From Euclidia mi (taxonomy: Eukaryota > Arthropoda > Insecta > Lepidoptera > Erebidae): a stretch of 64,000 bases of DNA. How positions within the stretch are numbered: the first letter of the stretch is position 1; the number at the start of each line of letters is the position of its first letter. Shown piece by piece: positions 55,796 through 64,000 of the stretch. Location of the stretch: the NCBI GenBank assembly GCA_944739405.2, contig OX123182.2, positions 100,853,279 to 100,917,278 on the forward strand. Direction: 5' to 3'. Below the pieces are notes generated by a model. The model had not been told where the DNA came from, made no database searches, and worked only from the letters and a program-made list of their open reading frames with translations. Both the position numbers and the translations under genes were made by a program.

Positions 55796-58700
55796 TAATG
55801 TCATACACGATTAATGCCTTAATATTCACATGTGATAATATAGCCGTTTTGTCTGTGTGACTTGAATATATATCGTTTTGATTGCCTAACGTACTTTACC
55901 TTCTACAAACTTACTTTTTATTTCTAAATGAACTGGTAAAAGTTGTTGTACCTTAAAAATATAAAACATTGTCAAAAGTAAAGAATAAATCTGTATATAG
56001 ACTTCCTCATTAGCTACGGGTATATAGATAGTCTGCCTACTAACCTTTCTCCAGACCTACCTACACAAAAAATCATAAAAAGCGGTCAAACCTTGCATAT
56101 AGCTTTCGCGGAGAAGATCGATAGCGAACAATGTTACAGGTCATAAAATAAGTTTTAATATACTACTGTGTTCACCGATACTTCTTCATGAAAAGTGTCA
56201 GTAGTGATGTGCAGGTAGTGGAGTCTACGTATACGAGAACCCAAACGTTTATACACATAATGTAATTATTGCATATTATACGCAAAAATTATGACACAAC
56301 TTATTTGCAGCTAACCTTCTGCTGAAAACTTTCTTGCATTTTAAACGCTGTTTCTATGTACATACATTAAACCGGACATAGTTTATCATTGTAATATGCT
56401 TCTTATAACAGACGCATAAGGTCGCAATTCTTACTGATAACTGTTTGCCTAGCATTATCTTTGTCGATATGTCAATTGCGTGTTGATGAAAAGTGCGGCA
56501 AATCGCTTTCAGACTCTTTTTGTTTGTTAACCACTGATAAAGGTGGCAATGAATTGTAGTTTCGTACTCAATATGGATCCATTGTTTGACCTGTAGCGAT
56601 GTTTATAACTAGACTGAATTTTTAAGTAATGATAAAAGAATAATAAACCTATAGTTGTCGTGATCTTACGATGAAGTCAACAATTTAGCAATATGTGGCT
56701 TACTTCGGCCTGATCTGACGTGAATGTTTGAAAAAGCTTATCTTTATATAATATATTCCTAATTCTGCTTCAAAAATTAACCCTTTGAAAAGAAAGGTTC
56801 GACTTTTGCTACCAATTTCCCTCTCATCCATCGTTTTCCACACATTCGAGTGAATTCATGTTTGTGATAGCGAAACTGGAACAAAGTGCTTGCAATGTAC
56901 GGATTTCCTTGCGAAGCGACACTTGGGCGCAGTTTACTAAGCCTAGACGTCTAACTTCAATTTCCTAGAGAGTTCCAAGAGGGTAAAAAAAGGAGTTGTA
57001 GAAAGAATTGCCTCAAATCTGCGCGGGGATGCATAATGACGACCGCTTAAGTTGCTATGTTAGCAAAGTTTACATGATTGGCAATAAATTCGGTAGAAAA
57101 ATAAAGTCAAAATATGTAGGTACCTTTACTATACATAGTATACACATTTATTATAGTCGTCGACAAAAAGACACAAATAGTATAATACTGTATAATTATA
57201 GAAAACACGCCTTGTTTCATAATGGAAAATATGAAACATTAAACAAACGTTGATACGTTGAACGGTTTTATATTTTCAAAATAAGTGGTATGCACTAATA
57301 TCGTTTCTTTTTTATCATGAAACGAACACATTAGTCATTTCGACATTATAAACAATGGATTAGGTTTCCAGATGAAGGTACAGATGTGTGTATTGATTGA
57401 AATTACTACTTAGAATATCCCATCGACAGCAAAACAACATGATGTATAATAGAAATATGCTATGTGTTATATGAGACTAGACCTCACCAGCGGCTTTGCC
57501 CGCGTCAATTATACATAATATAAACCTTCCTCTTGAATCATTATATCTGTTAAAAAAAGCGCATTAAGCAGACATAGGGACAGACAGACAGAAGGCAGAC
57601 TATGTTTTACACTATGTAGTGATTACCTCTGTATTTATTTTATCTATCCGGTTAAAACTGTCCATTACTTTTTGCTAGGTTACAGCTGATACAAATCAAC
57701 AAAAAGCCTTCACAACCAAAGGTAACTAAGACATCGCTCAATCATCCTGTTAAAGAACGACGAAATTTTCAATTGGGTAATTTAAAACGTCTTTGACTAA
57801 CCAGCAGATAATCTTATGAGCGTTGAGTCTATTTTATGAAAAGATAATAAAGATAAAGAAAAACAGAACAAGCAAAATAAATACAAAATAAGGAGGGCAC
57901 GTAAAGTTGTCGGTCCCGGTTCTTGTCTAAGGATAAAGATCGTTGGCCATGTCGGAGGCCTTCGGGCGGTCTGAAAACTCTGACACCAGAGTTGGCCACA
58001 CAATCACACAAAAAACAAAACTAATACAAAATAATTTTCAAAAATCTACACATGTATAAAAATGATTGACATGATAACTCGTCTTTTAGTCCACAGTATT
58101 TAGATTAGACTATAGTTCTGTACTTTATTACCTAGCGCAGAAGAAAATGATTATTATTTTAGGGTAAAGCATCATTACCCTCCCCTAAAAGGTAGCTTTT
58201 AGTATCGTTTTTATTTGTCTGCTATGAAAAATATGGGCAACGACCTGAGAGCTTTAAAGTATATTATGGCTATCGTTGGTATTGATAATAAAGGTGCGGT
58301 CAAACAAAAACTGAGAACTGCAAATATGAGAGTATACGAATTTAATTTTAGGCGAAGAAAATTTTATCTTTGCTTTATAAATTGAGTAATATTATAAGTA
58401 TTAAAATATATTACAAAAAGTAGCCATACAAAAAAGTATTTTTTGGAGTTGACAAAGAAAACTCGAAAGTTTAATTCCAGCCGATTAATATCTATTTTTT
58501 ATTGTGACAAGTTTGATATAAAGTACAAAATTCAAAGAGAAATAAAGGCGAAGGCATATAATTATAAAGTCCTTGTTAGAAGAGACATCTGAAACAACAT
58601 ATAAATAAATGAACAGACATTTAAGTAAAACTGTGTCAAATTCCGAAGGTTTCCAGCCAGTAAACATGTTGTTTGACAAATTGTCTGATTGGAGCGCGAG

Positions 58701-58837
58701 CCGTATTTCAAACTTTTGGTTTACTTTGGCGTGTGTTGTATTAGTACGGAAGATTTCAATATTCATGTTACAAATGCTGACTTTGCTGGAAATAAGTTTG
58801 GGATAATTAGACTAGTCAAGGTGAATGATTGATTAAA
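55796..58837. other. Intergenic, nothing assigned
   Basis: AT-rich. A short block at 57478-57600 (CAGCGGCTTTGCCCGCGTC, GACAGACAGACAGAAGG) belongs to common lepidopteran dispersed repeats. The short frames at 57008-57253, 58485-58766 and others have no recognisable family. Confidence 0.45.
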
Positions 58838-59315
58838 TTTTATTTATTTATTTATTAAGGGCCAACAGTGGTTATGACAATCATTCATACAATATTATCA
58901 TTAACAAGGTTTTTGGTGGTTGCATAACCTTTTAAGTTGGCCACTGCATGCACAATAATGAGCTAAGAAAATAAAATAAATGTAATCTAAAATAATAATC
59001 GTAATAAAGAATCAAAAATTTTAAAAATCTGTAGTCACAATTTAAAAGGTTATATATATCAACAAAACTTATATTCTAAATGTCAATTTTTATGAAAAAA
59101 TATTGGAAAATATGTCAAAATAAATATATATATGACAAAAAAAAAGATATGTCAAGACTAAAAAAGCACATTATAGGAACAAATCAGTAAAATCAGTATA
59201 GGGATTAACATCATCTAATTAAATAATAAATTAATAATTAATATAATTTAAAATTATATAGATAAAAGTCAAGAGAATAACAATAATTTATAAACAAATC
59301 TATTATAGGTACTCT

Positions 59316-62175
59316 TTAGCCAATTCCCTTTCGGAAACTAGCGAGTGAGTCAAAATTGATGTCTATTGACTCGCTGCATCCATTCAAGACGCGACACATA
59401 CGCGGTATCAAAGAGCACCTGCCAAATTCCGTTTTTCTAAAAGGCGCAACGAGTGGAGCAATCTGCTTTCGAGGAACTCTACTAGGCACGTTTAGATTAA
59501 GTCTGTTTAGGATCCCGGGGCAGTCAAACTGACCTCTCATGATCTTATACAAGAAAGTTAAATCTAAAAGGTCTCTGCGTTTATTCAAAGATTGCATATT
59601 AAAGTGAAGCAGCCTTTCCTCGTAAGATTTAAGAATGCGTGTCAATCCTGAACAGCGACATAGGTGCCACATAAATCTTTTCTGAACCCTTTCAAGCCTA
59701 AGGGAGTGGACGGCGTAATGCGGTCTCCAAATTGGACTGCAATATTCTAAACCGCTTCTTACTAGGCTATTGAATAATAATATTTTGGTATCGGCTTTTT
59801 TAAAAGCCCTGCCATTGCGTATAACGAAGCCCAACATTTTACTAGCTTTTGTGATCGTTTCGTCAATATGGGGTATAAATGTCAGTTTGCTGTCAACAAT
59901 CACGCCCAAGTCTCTCACCGAATCAACTTCCTTCAGGTTGTTGCCCTGTATGCTGTACATAGACTCAATTGGCTTAAGCTTCCGGGAAAAACGCATGAAG
60001 TGACATTTTTGGTGGTTTAAATGCATCTCATTTGCCTTACACCATTTCTCTAACTGGTTCAAGTCTTCCTACAGTGCCACTACATCGTCCCTGCAAGATA
60101 TATTCTTAGAAATTTTTAGATCGTCGGCATAAAGATAGGATACAGAATAGGCAAAACACGAGGGCAAATCGTTTATAAAGATATTGAATAAAATTGGTCC
60201 CAGATTTGAACCCTGTGGAACCCCAGAAGTTATTTTAGAAGTCTTGGATCTATATCAGTTGACTGCCACATAAAACTACGATCGGCTAGGTACGACTCGA
60301 TCCAAGAGAACATGGAACCAACGAAGCCATATCTGATCAGTTTCTGCAGCAACACCGAGTGAGAGACCTTGTCAAACGCCTTACTAAAGTCCGCGTAGAT
60401 GACATCCATCTGTCCCTGACGGTCGAGTGTACAGACAGCATCATCCACAAAACCAGCAAGATTGGTACAAGTAGGTCTACCATTGACAAACCCATGTTGA
60501 TGACCTGTTATAAAGCATTTGAAATGGCTCTTGATCACAGGACACACAAGCGACTCTGATATTTTAGCCATTGTCGAAAGCATGGAAATTGAACGATAGT
60601 TTTGCACCGCATCATCCTCATTACCCTTGTGAATGGGGACCACTTTAGCTAGTTTTCACGCTGCGGGAAATTTGCCAAACTGTAGCGATTTATTGAAGAT
60701 GATATGAAGTGGTACAGATAGCGTTTTTGCACAGCGCTTTAAGAATAAAGTTGGTATATCATCTGGTCCCACTCCCTTATTAGGATTTAGGTTCAGAAGA
60801 TGCCTATATATGGTATGGTGATCCAGGTGCAAGTTAGAAAACATTTGACAAGCCTCCAGGACACTCCTTAGATACTCTGAAGCTATTTGTGAACATGAGC
60901 CTGCATCATAAACCGAGGAGAAAAAGTCCGCCAACATATCGCACATCTTTGAACCATCCGTGGTAGTTTGAAGACCATCTGTCATAGTTGCAGGATAAAC
61001 ACCGACATTACCTCGCTTAGTTTTTATGTAGGACCAGAAATATTTAGAATCCTTACTAATTTTATCTTCTGCCGCCGCAATATAAGCATTGTAACAATCC
61101 AAAGACATTTTTTTACAATGCTTATCAAGGTCTTTCAGAGCCAATGCATCAAGAGGGTTATTGTTGAGCTTTAATTTGCGAAGTAACTTCTTCTTCTCCC
61201 GGAATACATTAATCAATTTTCTATTATACCGAGGCGGATATTTGTGTTTCCTAAAAATTGATTTTGGCACAAATTGATCTATTACTATATTTAATATTGA
61301 ATAGAACGTGTCTACCATAACATCCAAGTCGGATTGAGGATCCAAGGCCACCGTCCAATTTACCGAGCTCAGGTAACCGTTTATTTGTTCATAATCAGCC
61401 TTAACAAAATTAAGCCTCGTATTGCTCACGCATTGATGAAGCTTAACAGGAGAAGATAAAGAAATGTTCAGCTCAAATGGAGGATGCAGCGGGTCGATAG
61501 TACTCAGCGCGTCAACAGATACCTGAAGCGAACTAAGCAACGTGTCATCTAACAGAGCCAAATCTAAAGTTCTTTTTTTATTGTTTTGGATTGTATTACA
61601 TTGACGTAAGTTATTGACACTCATAAAATCAAGCATTGCCTGCACCAGACAAGACCCCGCCGAGCCTGATGGTGAACTAACACCAGTCCAAACCATATTA
61701 GGCATGTTAAAGTCACCAACGATACTGGGTAATACCTTAACCTTATCAATGATAGTGTTACAATTTTGGATAAACGTATCTTACAATGTTCTATTAACCG
61801 GCGGAGGCAAGTAAACTGCACAAAATGCCAAGGTAGTAACTTGTTTTTTTATAGGCTTTTCGATTGTTACAAGTCCTCACAATCAGACTCCCATAGAGTT
61901 TGTCGCTTAGGATTGTGTTCTTTTAAAATGGCTATCAATACACCACCCCCATCTCTTTTTTTACAAAGTTTTGTAATGGTTCTGTCCCTTCTAAAAACAA
62001 TATACCTGGAGTCAAATAGCTCCAAGTTGAGAATGCCGTCATTGAGCCAGGTTTCTGTTAAAATGATAACATCTTAATTACAACAACAAATATTTCTATA
62101 AAAATTGTGAGTCTTAGTTCTGAGACCTCTTACGTTTTGATAGTAAATCGTAAGCTGAGTGAATTTTAAAACAAT
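59316..62175 (-). pseudogene. CR1/Jockey-like ORF2, endonuclease and reverse transcriptase
   Basis: The endonuclease begins YYQNVRGLRTKTHNFY near 62150, then VIILTETWLNDG, GGGVLIAI, AVYLPPPV and GDFNMPNMVW. RT follows, with KGVGPDDIPTLFLKR, IYADFSKAFDKVSH, SGVPQGSNLGPILFNIFIND and the catalytic box LYADDLKIS (near 60135). The C-terminal part (60062-59316) is open, with HFMRFSRKLKPI and RSGLEYCSPIWRPH. Damage includes in-frame stops at about 62090, 61892, 60657 (TGG to TGA) and 60071, and a frameshift near 60243. Confidence 0.8.
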
Positions 62176-62229
62176 AAGTCACAATTACATCACAAAGTTA
62201 TAACTGGAAAAAGAGGCAGATTAATATTT

Positions 62230-63276
62230 TTACCAAAGCTTATTTAAAGTTTCACTGTCTTTAATGTAAACTTGTTCATCTCCTACATCTTTTCGAAGGT
62301 AGACACGACCGTTGCGAACCCAGACAAATTTGTAGGCGAGTTCCTTGGCCTTGTGCCTAGCCGCTGCATGTAGTGCTTTATTAGTTGGCGAAAGGTGTTC
62401 CATCACATAAATTGGATCATTGCTGCTAACTGACCCGACGTGGCTGTTGTTTAGTTTATTAGAAGGGTTTAGTCTGTTGTATATCAATGTGGAGGCCAGG
62501 AATTTATCTCTGATCATCTGGGAATTAAATTGTGCTACGATGCTTCGGGGTCTAGTAGACGATCGATTTAATTTCGCAATTCTTGAGCAATTTCTTACCA
62601 CATCCTCACTCAAAGGATAATTGATGACGTCACCTAGCTTTTTCACTACACTTAAAACATTTTCTGATTTTGATTCGGCCACCCCCTGGATTTCAATATT
62701 ACAAGCTCTCGAGTGTTGTTCCAGTTGTGCTATTTGGTTTTTCAGCTCAGTCACCGACACTTGCAACTTTTTGTTTTGATCCTCCAAGTAAGTTACACGC
62801 TCCGTGGCACTGGCATGTTCTTTCATAATCTCCTCATATTTGGCGTTCATAAAAGTCAAGGCATCCCTTAAATCTTGGAGATCATTTTGAATGGGCTTTA
62901 GTTTCTCTTCGAATGCTGTATTCATAGATGATCGCAATTTTTCAAGGTGAGCTGACATTTCCTCTCGCAGAATTTCTCGTGTTGCGTCGCGCACGTCTTC
63001 TTTCGTTAACTGTTGTTGCTGGTCGGTTTCCGAAGGCGAAGATAATACCACCTGACGTTTTTTGGAACGCTGAGTGACATGCATGTCGGTGGGCACACGG
63101 ACTGGAGTTGCATCACTCTTGCAACCTGGCGCGTGACACAATTGACACTTCCAACCCTCGGATTGCCTACTGTCTGGTTGAATACCAAGACATTTATAGT
63201 GAAATTTCTTTTTGCATATAGAGCATAGTAGGTGGCGCTCGCTTTTTAAGTCTCGGTTGCAACATTCGGGCAGCAT
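62230..63276 (-). CDS. LINE ORF1 protein, PHD finger plus coiled coil
   Basis: An intact 348-residue frame. Residues about 5-47 carry a Cys/His cluster in PHD-like order (CCNRDL, CSICKKKFHYKCLG, GWKCQLC), possibly lacking the first Cys pair. Residues about 95-195 are a long coiled coil rich in Glu, Lys and Leu. Residues about 196-348 resemble the C-terminal nucleic-acid-binding region of LINE ORF1 proteins (CNIEIQGVAESKSENVL). The start at 63276 is the first ATG. The protein probably binds element RNA. It is the only undamaged element protein in this LINE. Confidence 0.75.
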   Translation of the reverse strand: MLPECCNRDLKSERHLLCSICKKKFHYKCLGIQPDSRQSEGWKCQLCHAPGCKSDATPVRVPTDMHVTQRSKKRQVVLSSPSETDQQQQLTKEDVRDATREILREEMSAHLEKLRSSMNTAFEEKLKPIQNDLQDLRDALTFMNAKYEEIMKEHASATERVTYLEDQNKKLQVSVTELKNQIAQLEQHSRACNIEIQGVAESKSENVLSVVKKLGDVINYPLSEDVVRNCSRIAKLNRSSTRPRSIVAQFNSQMIRDKFLASTLIYNRLNPSNKLNNSHVGSVSSNDPIYVMEHLSPTNKALHAAARHKAKELAYKFVWVRNGRVYLRKDVGDEQVYIKDSETLNKLW

Positions 63277-64000
63277 TATCAGCCCTGTAACAATTTTGAT
63301 GTGAGGGTTCAGCGTGTATTGCTATTCACTTAAATGCAGGCGCTGTTCAAGTTATGCAAAAAGTATAATCTTGTTTTACGAAATATAAATTCACTTATTA
63401 TTGGTGCAATTTTTTGAAAAAGTTTATGGATATATATTTGCAATAAAAGTTCCAACCACGCAGTGTCCAAAAAAGTGCTGTTTCTATTTAATCCAGTAGA
63501 TGACATCCATGTTTCGAAACCCCTTCCCTTTGTAATTAGCAAAAAATATGTAGAGTTAACATAGTCAACATGCCACTGCGACCGTTCGGGGACCTTGTAA
63601 AAGCTTCTTAACGTATATGCCGTATTTTTGTGTGAATTGGCGATATTTATAGTAAATATTGGTATATATACAAGTCTTTTGTTTAGCACTGACCAGTTCA
63701 CTTCACGTTCAAATAAAAAACGGATTTTAGAGAAAGTTTTTCACTGATTATGTTCAAACACTTTAACACACAAAGTAACTTTTTATGTATCCACTATAGG
63801 TAGTCATTTCTGAGTATTTTGGTGCAAAATAATATTAAAACAGTTAACTTTTTACAACTTAAAAATACAAAATAAGTCGGAACAAACAATAAACAGTCTT
63901 TCTTCGCTCGTATTTACGACGGTACTGAAATAAAAAGTAAATAATTAAGTACTAAATTAAGTAGATTACTCAGTTACGTTACTTTTGTGTTTTGGTTTAC
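63277..64000. other. Region upstream of LINE ORF1
   Basis: Probably the LINE 5' leader and flank. A frame at 63701-63330 on the minus strand has no ATG at its start and no recognisable family, so it is not called. Confidence 0.4.

Larger units (their letters stand above)
58838..63276 (-). mobile_element. CR1/Jockey-like LINE with PHD-type ORF1
   Basis: Minus-strand order: ORF1 (63276-62230), ORF2 endonuclease and RT (about 62175-59316), 3' untranslated region (59315-58858), and an (AATA)n-like tail at 58838-58857. The 5' end is not certain and may extend past 63276. ORF1 is open; ORF2 is broken by stops and a frameshift. Confidence 0.8.

Noticed and set aside
63330..63701. A 123-codon minus-strand frame just upstream of LINE ORF1
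   Set aside because: It begins with GTG, the upstream frame reaches a stop without an ATG, and the composition shows no recognisable domain. It is probably 5' leader of the LINE or chance.

Overview
The window looks like nuclear DNA of a lepidopteran insect (moth or butterfly). It is AT-rich and has no bacterial-style operons. It is packed with repeat families familiar from Lepidoptera: RTE-like and CR1/Jockey-like LINEs, BEL/Pao and Ty3/Gypsy LTR elements, tRNA-derived SINEs with GAT-rich tails, and short elements ending in ATGT or GAT microsatellites. The only recognisable host genes are a small family of single-exon short-chain dehydrogenases/reductases (SDRs). The species cannot be named from the sequence alone.

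Layout. Bases 1-5000 hold SINE copies, a hAT-like non-autonomous transposon (2670-3336) and an unassigned GC-rich segment near 3700-4000. Bases 5000-15300 are the main SDR cluster: two intact minus-strand genes (5093-5833 and 7198-7956), a 5' relic (8537-8584), a displaced perfect copy of one gene's 3' flank (9600-9755), and a plus-strand copy whose only visible lesion is a stop at codon 4 (14542-15300). A fourth copy (30398-31165, minus) has two frameshifts. The copies at 5.8 kb and 14.5 kb share a 13-base GATA-type site and a TATA-like box at matching distances from the ATG.

Bases 16.3-18.5 kb are a 5'-truncated LINE with a 13-bp target-site duplication. Bases 19.6-29.8 kb are one decayed BEL/Pao element. 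Its 5' LTR has become an inverted repeat, and its integrase is split by a 3.9-kb transposon sitting exactly between two TTAA copies and carrying a decayed YqaJ-type nuclease gene. Bases 33-39.4 kb hold a foldback-like arrangement: tandem units of roughly 300 bp on the left, one inverted unit on the right, and a LINE between, with a solo LTR nested in the tandem part.

Bases 44.4-47.5 kb are a near full-length RTE-like element with a 16-bp target-site duplication. Bases 50.2-55.8 kb are a relatively young Ty3/Gypsy element with 267-bp LTRs that differ at 3 sites. Its Gag has the CHCC knuckle of the CsRn1 group, and it carries an extra small reading frame downstream of pol that would encode a possibly myristoylated single-pass membrane protein. 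From 58.8 kb to the window end is a CR1/Jockey-like LINE with an intact PHD plus coiled-coil ORF1 and a broken ORF2.

Together, this is a tandem and dispersed SDR family decaying inside a dense bed of nested transposons. Almost every transposon reading frame is damaged. The best candidates for something undescribed are the accessory membrane ORF of the Gypsy element, the TTAA-flanked YqaJ transposon, the foldback array, and the conserved promoter module of the SDR copies.
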